Source: Setomelanomma holmii (lineage: Eukaryota; Ascomycota; Dothideomycetes; Pleosporales; Phaeosphaeriaceae). Taken from it: 64,000 bases of DNA. This document shows positions 10,857-21,761 of this stretch, piece by piece; positions within the stretch are counted from its first letter, which is position 1; the number at the start of each line of letters is the position of its first letter. The notes beneath the pieces are model-generated. The model worked only from the letters and a program-made list of their open reading frames with translations, was not told where the DNA came from and searched no databases. The position numbers and the translations under genes were made by a program. Location: positions 62,001 to 126,000 of the forward strand of contig ML978248.1 of NCBI GenBank assembly GCA_010015745.1, given 5' to 3'.

Positions 10857-13496
10857 ATGGAGGGAATGCCATCTCCACTCCAAATTCGCTCCCCGAACAC
10901 TACCAGACGACCGTCGGCAGACAGTGTACCAGACGTCCTGCGCGTGGGCTCTCCTTCTGTAGCTTCGCGGCCTCCCCTCACGCGCAAGAACACTTCAGGC
11001 GGGTCAGACAAACTATCCCAGTTGTTCCCGTCCCGACCGTCTTCCGTCGCATCTATCACTCCTCCTAGTACCTCTGCCCAGTCGCGGAGAACTTCGCTCC
11101 CATCTCCACTCACTCCCGCCGCCGAGCCGTCGTATCGCATACCCCGTGCCCCGGCGCCGCCCTCCTTCGCCGAAGACACCTCGTACAACCCTTCAGCGAA
11201 TCCAGCCCAGTCAATACATAGCACGTCAGGCAAGCGGCGACTGTTGAACCGACTGTCGTCATTGAAGGGCGGGAATTCCAGAGGCGGGAAGTACAACAGG
11301 CTCGACGATGAAGAATCGGGCCCAGGTAGTAGGCGACTGGGAGGAGTTGAAGAGGAGGACGAGGCGGTTGGCGTTGATCTGAGTGGGTTCGACGGATTGC
11401 CGATGAAAAGTTTCGAGCCGCAGAAGAAGTCGGCGAACGTGTCAGATGCTAGAGAGGTAGAATGGCGCATGAGCGAGGCTGGCTTTGCTGCGGAATTCGA
11501 GAGACTGGAAGCGCAGTTGGGTTCCGGAATGAATTCCGTTATCGAGAAACCTTTCACGCATGTCCCTACCACGCCACTAAACGTACGGAACCCAGGTCAC
11601 TCCCGGGGACCTTCTGGCTCGGAGCTCGGGTCCGTCCAGGCACAAGAGGCTCAACGAGAGGCAGAGAAGACAGAGCAGATCATTGCAGTAGCTGATATAC
11701 CCGTTGACATCAGCGATTTCCATGCAGGCTCCGACTTTGATACGGGGAGTATAATGACTGCTGATACTGGATTGGCCAAGCCAGAAGCCGAGACGAGCTA
11801 CTTCTTCCCTGAGGATCCTGAACAACCTTCATGGCGACCGTTCTCAATGGGCAAGCCATGGCTCGCCATGCTCATCATCATCGCTCTTGCCCTTGCTGGT
11901 CTACAAGAATTTCTCTGCCAGCTTTCGATGAAGCGAGTGCGAGAGCACGAAGACGGCGGTCTGATAACGTTCACCAAGCCTGGCAATCTCACAATCACCG
12001 AGTTCTTCACTTGGAAATATGCCCCGATCATGACGTTTGTATTCTATGGTATCCTATGGCAGATGACAGACTTTGAGGTAAAGCGCCTCGAGCCCTACTA
12101 CCAGTTGTCCAAAAGGTCCGGTGCAACAGCTGCGGAGTCGCTCAATATGGATTACCTTACTTTCGTGAGCTGGTTGGTCCCGCTTAGAGCATTGCGCCAC
12201 AAGCAGTACGCGGTCATCTACAGTTCTGTGGGTACCCTGATAGCTAGTAGTCTCGTCCCAGTCCTGCAGTCGGCTTCGATCAACACCTATCCACCAAGGA
12301 GTGAACGCGAGAAAGACCAATTGAAATCTGTTCGTGTCGATCCACCATGGTCCAGAGCAGTTTCGGCGTGTCTAATCTTCGTCGCATTCTCTGGGGTCGC
12401 TCTTATGTACGCTATGCGGCGCAAGAGTGGCTTGCAATCTGACCCTACGGGTATCGCTGGCATCGCGGCCATGGCTACCAAAAGTCATATTTTGACTGAA
12501 TTCCGCGGCTTGGACACAGCGCCATTGGACAAGATTCATAAGCAACTGCGGCATCGGCGATACATTCTGCACAAGAGCTCTTTGTGGCAAGGAGAGTTCA
12601 TCCGTAACAGCAAGGAAAGGATACACGAGCAAGGCACCGATCCCAGGCCGATCATGCTTCGCAAGCGCTCCGGTGTCCCCTTTGTCGCTTTCATGATCTG
12701 CGTTACTGCGTCGATCCCTATTTTTATGTTCCTTGACGGGGCAGGCATCGTGACGGAGAAGCTACCATTTCTCATGACGGCCTTGGCAACCATCATCCGC
12801 ATCATCTGGAACACAATGAACTGCGACGTTCGAATGCTGCAGCCATTCTGGATCCTCGCCCAACGACACGCGCCCGCTAAAACGCTGACGCTCGACTACG
12901 CCGGCACCAATCCGCTCCTCCTACCAATCAAGGCCATGTTCAATGGCCACTTTCTCGTCATGCTCGTCGCCTTTGGCTCGATAGTAGCAGAACTACTAAC
13001 AGTGTGCGTCTCGGCCATCAGCGTCGACGGCAAGAAATTCATCCCTGGCCACGGCGAAGACGACGAAAACAAACCCCACGACATCGATCGCCACAACACG
13101 GACCAAACATTCCGCTCCTTCTGGTCCTCATTCATCCTCGTCATTGCCATCCTCATCTACCTCATCATCGTCGCCATCATCGTGTATCTTAAACGCAGCC
13201 ACAAATTCATGCCTCGCCAAATCGGCACCATTGCATCTGTACTAGCTTTCATCCACCAATCGCGCATGCTTATGCGCTTCATCGATACTGAGAAGTTCGA
13301 TTCGAGGAAAATGACGAAGCATCTGGAGAAGAGCGGCAAGACGTTTGCGCTGGGCTGGATTAGTGGAAGGGATGGAGATGATCATCTTGCGATTGATGAG
13401 GAGGAGGTGCTGGCAGAGTATAGGTATGGGGTTGATTGGACGAAGACGAGGATTTTGGGCCATCAGGTTGGGGCTTGGGAGCATTATGAACACTAA
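10857..13496 (+). CDS. DUF3433-domain multi-pass membrane protein, about 879 aa
   Basis: Single exon. I start at the first ATG (MEGMPSPLQIRSP); the open frame extends upstream only to GTG. Residues 1-325 are disordered, Ser/Pro-rich and acidic, and likely cytosolic. Then come two tandem four-helix units typical of fungal DUF3433 proteins. Unit 1 has helices near residues 334-353, 387-400, 451-470 and 501-519, with the signature FEVKRLEPYYQLSK in its loop. Unit 2 has helices near 607-628, 638-652, 700-722 and 755-778, with DVRMLQPFWILAQRHAPAKT in the equivalent place. The role is unassigned in general; the family is restricted to filamentous fungi and is probably at the plasma membrane or an endomembrane. 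Codon use is normal. Confidence 0.88.
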   Translation: MEGMPSPLQIRSPNTTRRPSADSVPDVLRVGSPSVASRPPLTRKNTSGGSDKLSQLFPSRPSSVASITPPSTSAQSRRTSLPSPLTPAAEPSYRIPRAPAPPSFAEDTSYNPSANPAQSIHSTSGKRRLLNRLSSLKGGNSRGGKYNRLDDEESGPGSRRLGGVEEEDEAVGVDLSGFDGLPMKSFEPQKKSANVSDAREVEWRMSEAGFAAEFERLEAQLGSGMNSVIEKPFTHVPTTPLNVRNPGHSRGPSGSELGSVQAQEAQREAEKTEQIIAVADIPVDISDFHAGSDFDTGSIMTADTGLAKPEAETSYFFPEDPEQPSWRPFSMGKPWLAMLIIIALALAGLQEFLCQLSMKRVREHEDGGLITFTKPGNLTITEFFTWKYAPIMTFVFYGILWQMTDFEVKRLEPYYQLSKRSGATAAESLNMDYLTFVSWLVPLRALRHKQYAVIYSSVGTLIASSLVPVLQSASINTYPPRSEREKDQLKSVRVDPPWSRAVSACLIFVAFSGVALMYAMRRKSGLQSDPTGIAGIAAMATKSHILTEFRGLDTAPLDKIHKQLRHRRYILHKSSLWQGEFIRNSKERIHEQGTDPRPIMLRKRSGVPFVAFMICVTASIPIFMFLDGAGIVTEKLPFLMTALATIIRIIWNTMNCDVRMLQPFWILAQRHAPAKTLTLDYAGTNPLLLPIKAMFNGHFLVMLVAFGSIVAELLTVCVSAISVDGKKFIPGHGEDDENKPHDIDRHNTDQTFRSFWSSFILVIAILIYLIIVAIIVYLKRSHKFMPRQIGTIASVLAFIHQSRMLMRFIDTEKFDSRKMTKHLEKSGKTFALGWISGRDGDDHLAIDEEEVLAEYRYGVDWTKTRILGHQVGAWEHYEH

Positions 13497-16150
13497 GACG
13501 GAGCACGAAATCTGGGTGGCAATATGTTCGCTTTGCTGTAGACTACCTTTCGATTTTACGATACCTATACGTCTTTATATAGCGTTCATAGCATAGCGGC
13601 ATGTCTTTTTGCAAGATTGCGGAGAGGACGAATGAATGAACATCAACAAAAGTTACAGTCTTTTGGTAATCCATTATAGCTATAAAGTGTGGAAAGTTTA
13701 CCATTCGACCTCATCCCCTTTGGCAACTTATCTGCTCCGATTTAAAAAGTCAACTATGCAACGTCACGACTGTGCGTCCATGGTTCATATGCGACATTCC
13801 ATGGACTGATGTCTCTCTCAAGATATCCCATGTGCCGACCGCACACATCTTCCGTGACTTAAGCTCACTGCGGCGTAGAAGCAGATATAGAATCTGCTGG
13901 AACAAAGCGATTTCCTTTCATATATCACGCTTCCAATGTCGAGTGGCTGAAACAATTGAACAACGCCGACGTGTTTTCCAGTGGTTCCGAAAGGTCAAGT
14001 GCTATGTTACATGAAAAGTCATTGGCTCCTCCAACTCTCTAGGTCATGCAGTAATCGTAGTATGTCTTCGATTGTGAGCGGCGAATCATTGCGCGTGACG
14101 TAGCGCATCTTGAAACGCTGCGCGTGAAAGAGTGCCTTTTCAAATTGGGACATGTCCAGGATAGGCCTATAATTTGCGTGCCCTGGACCCAACCGAATCC
14201 ATAGAGCTTTCAGAAATTTCTCCGGGGAGAATAGCAAAATACATCGATGACAAGAGATAATGTCCTTGGAAAGTGAAGAAGGATTCTTATATACCCCTTT
14301 AGCGAATCACGCCACTCTGCACACAGAATCCATGTTGACTGAAGTTTGGACAGTCTGGTCGAGAAACTCAGGGACACACATACCAGTCGTTTTCCGTAAT
14401 AGTAACGTCGTACGCCACACATGGAAATGTCCCTTAGTGAGAAATTCCCACTACGTCACTCCTCCGATCCCCAAGCAACTCTGAAATGCTCGCAACCTTC
14501 ACACATCGGCTCCAATCGTGTAGCTTTTAGCGCGAAAGAAACGCAGACCACAGATCATGAATCGTTTGGTGAATATATTCGGGGACATATAGAGATTGTA
14601 GATTGATGGGTAGAGGTCCAAGAACCTGAGGAGGTATTTGTGCTATGCTTCGACAAGATGCAAACATAGTAGGAACTCTTCTGTCAGATCCTTTCAGGAG
14701 AAGGTTGAGAAACACGTCCTGGATCAGCTTTAAAGTACCCATGTTGTGTCAAGAGAGGTATGGATGCTCATCTTGTTCTGTCATCTCGCAAATTCGTCAA
14801 ACATGTCTGCTTGGCACACTGACTTCTCAAAGCAAAGAACGACTCGTAGGCACGAAATGCTCGAAGTTTCAAAACTTCTGCTTGAGGGGCGAGCGCGAGA
14901 GTCACAGACATGCGCGCCTGTGATTCGGCTTTTGGCCTAAGACCTACTGAGAATGTGATGGGGTAAGAAGATGACGAGCGAAAGGAGGGCATTTATACTT
15001 GCCGGCGAGGACAGAGTATAGCAGACAGGGTTCCGTTGATCAGAAGATAGATCCCGAAAGTGGATTACCAGCGTCGATGTGACTGACGCGAGAACTCTTA
15101 TGAGTGTAAGCAACATAAAGAGCTCTCACACCAGCAGTGACCTTAGCCGTGTTGGTGTCTTCCTCGATCCATACAGCCGCCCAAAACTCTTTTTGGCGTT
15201 CAGAGCAGAGGACAGCATCGCCATCCAACCCACTCTTTCCAACGCCCAACGCAGAAGCACACATCAGACCGGCTACATCTACCTTCCGACCTTTTATGCA
15301 TCTATCATCTGGCCCTCTGCGACTTGTTAATTCCAAACTTTCGGTATCGAGAGCCACAGATCTTGATCTGGAACATTGCAAGGAGCGGGACAACAAACCA
15401 CATGCTGCATGCCTGATGTTCTTTTGATCAAATCGAGACCAGAAAACGAAGGAAACGCAGCCATAAAAGGCTCTGTTCTTGTATTGAGGACAAGAGCCAG
15501 AAGATGGTGTTGTGCAGGAAGCAGAGATCCTGGTGGGTACGGGGACAAGCTATACTTGACCCAACGACTCGCGTGTTTGGCCATAGACTATATGCGGGAC
15601 GAGCTTTCAAAACATAGATCTTACGAGTCAATGTCTACTCGATTGGTGTAGCGCTTTTGTGAAACGAAAAGGCCATGTAGATCGACCAGAAGCACTTTGA
15701 ACGTCTTCATGGTCATGAGTCATGACGACACATCGAAAGCGAAGAAACTGGACATGAAGAGTGTCTTGATGGAGTTTTGAACACAAGCACAAAGCCGTAG
15801 GCATGTGCCATTAAGCCAAACTGTTCTGAATAGTCCTAGGGGACAGTGTTTTGGTGGAAGCAGAAACAACATATGCGTAAAGTCAAAGTTATATACTTTT
15901 CTAGAAAGGCCTGTGCGTTTAATAAAGGTATCTGGCGTAAAGAGCATGTCTCGAAAGTACGTAAGGTACGTCCATGTCGCCCTGGTACAAGACATAGGTT
16001 CAGCAACGAGCTTGATCACGCTTTATGAGAAGAACCATATTTGGCTTGTTTTCTCCTATGCGTATTGTGAATATGCTATGAGATATCGCTAGTGAAGCAC
16101 GTCAGCTTTGTATTCTCCGCGCACGGTGGCCAAGCCCATTCTCCAAGAGA
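13497..16150. other. Gene-poor region with short TATA-led open frames
   Basis: No gene of convincing length in 2.65 kb. Minus-strand TATA-like sequences are at 14287-14294, 14991-14998 and 15889-15896. Each is followed, going down the minus strand, by a pyrimidine-rich leader and a short ATG frame: one ending at 14019 (LTIEDILRLLHDLESWRSQ), one ending at 14768 (MSVTLALAPQAEVLKLRAF) and one ending at 15720 (MLFLLPPKHCPLGLFRTVW). A minus-strand frame at 15040-15396 has protein-like stretches (SERQKEFWAAVWIEEDTNT). None is recognised. They may be short transcripts, tiny secreted-protein genes or gene relics. Confidence 0.35.
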
Positions 16151-17435
16151 CTACTTCTTGCCCTTCCCCTTCGTCTTGCTCCTTGTGCTTTTGCTCGGTG
16201 GCGGAGTCTCGACGATTTCCTCCATCTCTGCTTCTGCAACGTCGACGCCTGAGCTCTCATCGGCCGCAGCCACGCCAGCATCATCTTCTGTCTCCCTGTT
16301 GTCGGAATCGATACCGCCATCCAGGCTTCCACTTGGCTCCTTCGCTTTCGCCTTGCGCTCGGCCTCCCATCCCTTGACCAGGCCAGCAACGTCCTCGTGT
16401 GGCTTGTCCTTGCCGTTCCAGGCATGGCAACCACCGCATCGCCATCGACCGACATCCTCGAGGCCTCGAGCACCCGGTGGAGCTTGTCCGTTGACCAGAC
16501 GACATTCGGAGCAGATTAGAGCGAGGCGGTTCTTCGGTTGTGTCTCGTCTTCACCAAGCAGAGCGTCGAGGATCCGGTCGTACCAATGGGTTTGCGTGAA
16601 AGTAGTCGCTGGAGCAGCGGAGAACTGTTTGGTGATATCGGCAGCTCCAAAAGCATTTGGCGCGAACTCGGCACTGGATGCATCAGGGGAAGGCAACTGT
16701 GGAGGTGGTGATGGTCCCTGTGGAGAAGAGACATTCGACGGCGCCCGCTGCGGCGTGATAGGTTGCTGTTGTTGTCCTTGAGGTCGCTGTATATTCGCAG
16801 TTGGTGGAGGCGCAATTCCTGTGCGTGGACCAGGTGCTTGCGCCGGCTTTTGTGGTCCTTGAGACTTTCTCCTATCTGGCGACAGTGCCTGTTCCTTCTG
16901 CTTAGGAGATGCGCCGTACTTTTCGAGCAGCTGCTGAGTCGAGTTGTACTTTGTGGCTTCCTTCAGTCTCTCGATGGTCGCGTCGCGCTCCTTGTTGAGC
17001 TTCTTGAGGTAGTTATCGGTGTTTGAGATGCGATAGTCGAAGTAGCTCGTAAGAGCGTGACGGATGCCGTAGATGCTGCGATCAATGAGAAACTAAAGAT
17101 ACCTGAGTTCTATAATGGGGACGCTTACACTACAGGTCCACCGGCAACGACGGTGCCCTCAACGACACCCCAGTTCCTCCAGCCAGTGACTAGAGTGAGC
17201 AGCAGCGCAGCCAAGATGTATGCAAAGCCCGCGTAGAGCGTCCACATAACGCGAGCCCGCCTCGAAAGTTGGCGTTGGCGATCATTGACGGCAGCAGCTC
17301 TGTTGATCTTGCCAGTAAGGGTGTTCAGCGTCTTCTCGAACGAAGCCGCATCTTCGCTCGCCTAGTGCTTGTTAGCACTCCATATGAACCCGATAATATA
17401 TCTTGACATACCCTCCATGGCCAAAGAGAGACCAT
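16151..17435 (-). CDS. LNP1: Lunapark, ER three-way-junction protein
   Basis: Lunapark stabilises three-way junctions of the tubular ER network, opposing the atlastin-type GTPase Sey1. Three exons: 17435-17412 (MVSLWPWR), 17361-17129 and 17075-16151; phases 0 and 2 close, giving about 394 aa. Two membrane helices lie near residues 45-62 (MWTLYAGFAYILAALLLTL) and 72-88 (VVEGTVVAGGPVVIYGIR). A coiled coil follows (LKKLNKERDATIERLKEAT), then the conserved QQLLEKYGAS. A Pro/Gln-rich linker precedes the lunapark zinc ribbon with its CSEC and CGGC cysteine pairs (near residues 265-295). The C-terminus is acidic, then Lys-rich (KGKGKK), with no extra domain. It shares a 245-bp divergent promoter with MZM1. 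Confidence 0.92.
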
Positions 17436-17680
17436 GATGACTTGACAGCAGCGCCCAAGACGGGTTCTCAAGCCTCGGGTTATTGTCGTGGCCAGCGATG
17501 CATGCTCGCGTGCTGGCAAGAGCTTCGAGGCTGCGACGTCAGCGGGACTGCCTGCAGCTAAGGGATCGCTGCAGGGATGGGCCTGGAGCGTCATCACGTG
17601 TCGGCAACTTTCTCGCCGTCGGACTTCCGCATCACGATGGCAGCTCCGACGTCACACTCAAAACGGCGTTTTCGAGCCCA
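17436..17680. promoter_or_regulatory. Divergent promoter LNP1 / MZM1
   Basis: 245 bp between the two inferred start codons. GC-rich, with no TATA box recognised on either side; typical of housekeeping head-to-head pairs. Confidence 0.45.
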
Positions 17681-18138
17681 ATGTCACGAGAGATGGCACT
17701 TGTAGCATATCGGAATCTATTGCGGTCGGCGCGCATTGCCTTTCAAGGTACGACACTGGTCGGTGGATGCATGCTGTAGACGGAGAAACTGACGGCACTA
17801 CAGGCGACATGAACACGTTATTCGCAGCACGCGCCGAGGTCCGCAGAAACTTCGAGTCGAATCGCAACCTCACAGTCGGAAGCGAAGAGTTCTCGAAACA
17901 GATCACACACGCCGAAAAGGTCGCAAAGTTCCTGAGGGAAAATGTTGTACAAGGGCAAGCGGCGGACAACGAAGGCAATTATAGTACGGCAGACTGCCGA
18001 ATTGGTTTCAAGCTTCATTCGCTAATCTATGCTACAGAGCTGCGGATACACGAGCATATCGAGCGAGGAGATAACGAGGATATCAAGAAAGCAAAAGGAA
18101 AGAGTACATTAGGAGGCGTCAAGTGCTGCTCGTCCTGA
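17681..18138 (+). CDS. MZM1: Mitochondrial complex III assembly factor, LYR family (Mzm1/LYRM7)
   Basis: Mzm1 is a matrix chaperone of the Rieske Fe-S protein during cytochrome bc1 assembly. Exons 17681-17747, 17804-17983 and 18038-18138 splice to 348 nt and 115 aa, the usual length. The LYR-type motif appears as AYRNLLRSARIAF at the N-terminus, followed by DMNTLFAARAEVRRNFESNR and a conserved HAEKVAKFLRENVVQG. The C-terminus ends KSTLGGVKCCSS. I chose the Met reading MSREMALVAY; the Met 4 codons later is equally plausible. Both introns are GT-AG; the second contains GCTAAT. It converges with SLT11, leaving 75 bp between stop codons. Confidence 0.92.
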
Positions 18139-18213
18139 ACTTTTGTCCTCATCAATGTGAAAAACGATACCCATGCCACCCGAAACGCCGGTCCAATGCA
18201 TACAAGACGTGAC

Positions 18214-19520
18214 TTAGTCTCCCCTCAGACTGGCATATGTTGTCTCATCATCTGCACCTGGAGGCGGCGCCATGGCCATACTGTCAAAATTGTTCTGCGG
18301 GGCCGCCTCGATCGCAGCTTGGGCTGCAGCCGTTCGCCGAGGGCCAGCGGCTTGCCGTCCTTCTTTCGCGTATTGCATCCTGACATTCTGGTCCAAGCTG
18401 TCCAACTGTTTCGGCTTGCCCCAAGTGACCCTCATCGGACACCCTTTAATAACCACCTTGCCCTTCAGCGTCTCTGCCGCAGTCTCGGCATCCTGTCTGT
18501 TCACGTAGTTGACGTATGCGCAATGTGCTCGGTGCGAGCAGACGAGTGATCGAAGCTTGCCGTACTGTGCAAAGTGGGTGCGGAGCTCGTGCTCAGGAAG
18601 GTCATCTTCAACGCCGGTGACGAAGAGAGACGCAACATTTGGATCTGATGGTGGCAGCCAATCTTGCGGGTTCGGCTCTGCGGCAGGACCGCCCATTCGA
18701 CCACCTCTCGTAGGCCGGGCTCCACCACGGCCACTGAACGTACCCTTGGTGTCCCTCGTTCTTATCGGTCCTGGCGCATGTCCACCACTACTACTGCCAG
18801 CGGAACCTCCTGGAGCGGGTAAAGCTTTTGGCCCACTCTCTTCCGATTCGACCTCTATCCTCCGCTGTTTCTTGTAGTATGGTTCACTCTGTGCCAAGCG
18901 CTTCAGCAGATCGCGTGCCTTTTCATCTGTCTTCTCATATGCCTCCATAGCACCTCGGCCCTCCTCGATCTCCTTCTCGTGTTCTTGCGCATAGTATTGT
19001 CGATTGATGTCGCTCTGAGGTCCAGGTGCCACCATCTTCAGTGCAGCGTCTCGGACCACGATGGGCAGACCAAATGAGAGATCGAGCATGCAGCACTGGC
19101 AGCAGTTCTTGAGACGCGCGCATGTTAGGCAGATGTTGGTACGCTTCTGTCGGGCGGTCCGGTCGGCTTTCCATCGGAAGATTGTGAATGGTCGGGTGCA
19201 AATCTTACATTCCTATAACATATCAGTGGATATTCAACTCTACGCATGGGTCGATGCGCAATAGCTATAACTGGTGAGGCTGTAGACCATATACTCAGGA
19301 CCCTTCACATCATCATGCGCAAGCCTAGATGCCATATAGTCTCCAGTTTACGCCAGTCACCGCCATGAGCGCAAGACGGGTTATGGGGGTCACTTACCGC
19401 TCCATAGTCTTCCTTCAGCATCTGCACGTACGGGTTGTCCGGCAGACACTTCTCGCAAACAGACGGGAAGTCGGTCGTCTCCCACCCGCTACGATTCAGA
19501 TCCTGCTTTATCTGAGGCAT
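18214..19520 (-). CDS. SLT11: Pre-mRNA-splicing factor Slt11/Ecm2 (RBM22 type)
   Basis: Slt11/Ecm2 binds U6/U2 snRNA helix II in the activated spliceosome. Two exons, 19520-19398 and 19212-18214, separated by a 185-nt intron (phase 0), give about 373 aa. The N-terminal Cys-rich region (VCEKCLPDNPYVQML, then CKICTRPFTIFRW and CLTCARLKNCCQCC) forms the paired zinc fingers. An Arg/Gly linker follows, then an RRM from about residue 232 (VASLFVTGVEDDL) to MRVTWGKPK. This is the complete architecture of the family. It is divergent from ERG6 and convergent with MZM1. Confidence 0.93.
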
Positions 19521-19940
19521 ATCAGCGGTCGTATGGCGTGGTGCGAAGTCGAAGCCGTGGATATAAGGTCGCGATAGTCAGTCCTCGAGCCGTACAGCGT
19601 ATCGGAGGCGTCAGAGTACGTTGTGGTGGGGGCGTAGTGACGGCGACAGCGTCGTGGACGGTTAATGTGAGATGACGCTAGAAATCTCCAGGGCTCCGGA
19701 GCTTGGCGACATGTGCACGTCGTGGGCGGTGGCGGACGCTAAATTTCCCCGTACACCACGGGCCGTGATTGGCTGGTACCTGTCAAAGGGGGCTCGCTCT
19801 TGCCCAAATTTCCTACCGCTCTTTCCCATAAGTTTGGCCGTCTGCCATTGTTGAGGGCTTTCACTAATCAATTGACGTTCTACGTTTCTGCATTATACAC
19901 AGTCTTTCAACAGAGGCCGTCTTTGTCCAAGAAATTCAAC
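19521..19940. promoter_or_regulatory. Divergent promoter SLT11 / ERG6 with CCAAT box
   Basis: 420 bp. GTGATTGG at 19765-19772 is the reverse complement of CCAATCAC, a good match to the fungal CCAAT-box bound by the Hap/AnCF complex, about 170 bp upstream of the ERG6 start. I see no certain sterol regulatory element. Confidence 0.4.
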
Positions 19941-21181
19941 ATGTCCCCAATTGCGCTCGAAAAGGAAGACCATGCTCGCGATGCCGAGTTCATGAAGGCT
20001 ATGCACGGCAAGTCGTCCGCTACCCGCGGTGGAATGGCTGCCATGCTCCAGAAGGACAAGGCCGCGCAGCAGGCGGCGGTAGACGAGTACTTCAAGCACT
20101 GGGACGGCAAATCAGCCGAGACAGAGACAGAGGAGACGCGAAAAGTATGCCATAGGTGGCGCTCCATTTCGTCCCACATGCACTAATACCAACCAGCAAC
20201 GACGAGACGAATACGCTACCCTCACAAGACACTACTACAACCTTGCGACTGATCTGTACGAGTACGGCTGGGGCCAGAGCTTCCACTTCTGCCGCTATGC
20301 ATTCGGCGAGTCGTTCTACCAGGCCATTGCTCGCCATGAGCACTACCTCGCACACAAGATGAACCTCCAGGACGACATGCGCGTCCTGGACGTTGGCTGC
20401 GGTGTCGGTGGACCTGCACGAGAGATTGTCAAGTTCGCCGGTGTCAACGTTGTTGGACTAAACAACAACGACTATCAAATTGAGCGTGCGACACGGTATG
20501 CTGAGAAGGAGGGTCTCTCAGACAAGCTGAAGTTCACCAAGGGTGACTTTATGGTATGACTTACAATATCCTTTTCTGTGCGCCCGACTGACTCGAGCCC
20601 AGCAAATGTCCTTCCCTGACAACTCTTTCGACGCCGTCTACGCCATCGAGGCCACCGTCCACGCACCGTCACTCGAGGGCATCTACAGCGAGATCTTCCG
20701 CGTTCTCAAGCCTGGCGGTGTCTTTGGTGTTTACGAATGGCTCATGACTGATGCATATGACAATGACAACCCCCGCCACCGTGAGATCCGTCTCGGTATC
20801 GAGATTGGTGACGGTATCTCAAACATGGAGAAGATCGAGGTCGCACTCAAGGCCATGAAGGCTGCCGGCTTCGTCATGGAGCACCACGAGGATTTGGCTG
20901 ACCGTGACGACCCGTACCCATGGTACTGGCCACTTTCTGGTCAGCTAAAGTATATCAGCACCATCGGCGACATCCCAACCATTCTGCGAATGACAAAGGT
21001 TGGCCGCGGTCTGATCCACAAGTTCGTTGGCGGACTTGAGATGATTGGTCTTGCACCAAAGGGCACCCAGAAGACTGCCGACAGTCTGGCACTCGCCGCT
21101 GACTGCCTTGTCGCTGGTGGCCGCGAGAAGCTTTTCACACCAATGTACTTGATGGTTGGAAGGAAACCAGCCGAAGCATAG
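19941..21181 (+). CDS. ERG6: Sterol 24-C-methyltransferase
   Basis: Erg6 transfers a methyl group from S-adenosylmethionine to C24 of zymosterol or lanosterol in ergosterol synthesis, at ER and lipid droplets. Exons 19941-20144, 20197-20553 and 20603-21181 are all phase 0 and encode about 379 aa, normal for the family. Signatures in order: YYNLATDLYEYGWGQSFHFC (sterol-binding region I), VLDVGCGVGGPAREI (SAM motif I), GLNNNDYQIERA, AIEATVHAPSLEGIY and FRVLKPGGVFGVYEW. The C-terminal sterol methyltransferase domain contains PWYWPLSG and ends GRKPAEA. The start MSPIALEKEDHARD fits fungal orthologues. Confidence 0.95.
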
Positions 21182-21761
21182 ACGTCGCGGCTCTTTCGAT
21201 AATTTCTCCCGATAGACTTGTTCGCTTCTTTGGCCCTGTAGGCGATTTCTTCTTTAGTGGAGTACTGCCTCCCAGCTTTGCATCGACGTCTGATAGAAGG
21301 CGCGCTATATGACTGTAATATGTGGTAGCATGGAAAGGTGACGGTAACGCGATCATAGAGCAAATACAAGTAATAATCCTCGAAGACTGTATCATGGTGC
21401 AACTATTTGTTGAGGCCTTGCAACACTGGCATCCTGAGTTCTGCAGTTCATGCATTAAGACCTGTCGATTGGAGTTAAAGAGCACATGCAGGCTCTTGTG
21501 CAGATGAATGCTGGAACGACGTAGGCGCAACACGACGAAGCTATCAAGGGGGATACAATCATTGGTGGAGCTTCGCTCAATGTCGGGTTGAACGCGCTAG
21601 AAGCTCAGACCCTGGTTACTTGTTGAGTTTGCCCAAGCAGGTGGATCCCCGAGTTGTCCGAAGAAATTGTCCACAACCATCAACAATCCCAACAGCCGTA
21701 CGGCCATCCGTCGCCAACTCACCTCTACTCCCCACCCCTCTCACACATTGCAACCGCTGCA
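21182..21761. other. ERG6 terminator and PDB1 promoter region
   Basis: 580 bp between two co-directional genes. Pyrimidine- and CCA-rich sequence at 21715-21760 is the likely PDB1 leader. No gene is seen. Confidence 0.4.

Noticed and set aside
10841..11572. Long minus-strand open frame of 243 codons
   Set aside because: It is the shadow of the DUF3433 gene's disordered, GC-rich N-terminal region; the plus-strand frame is far longer and has the domain.
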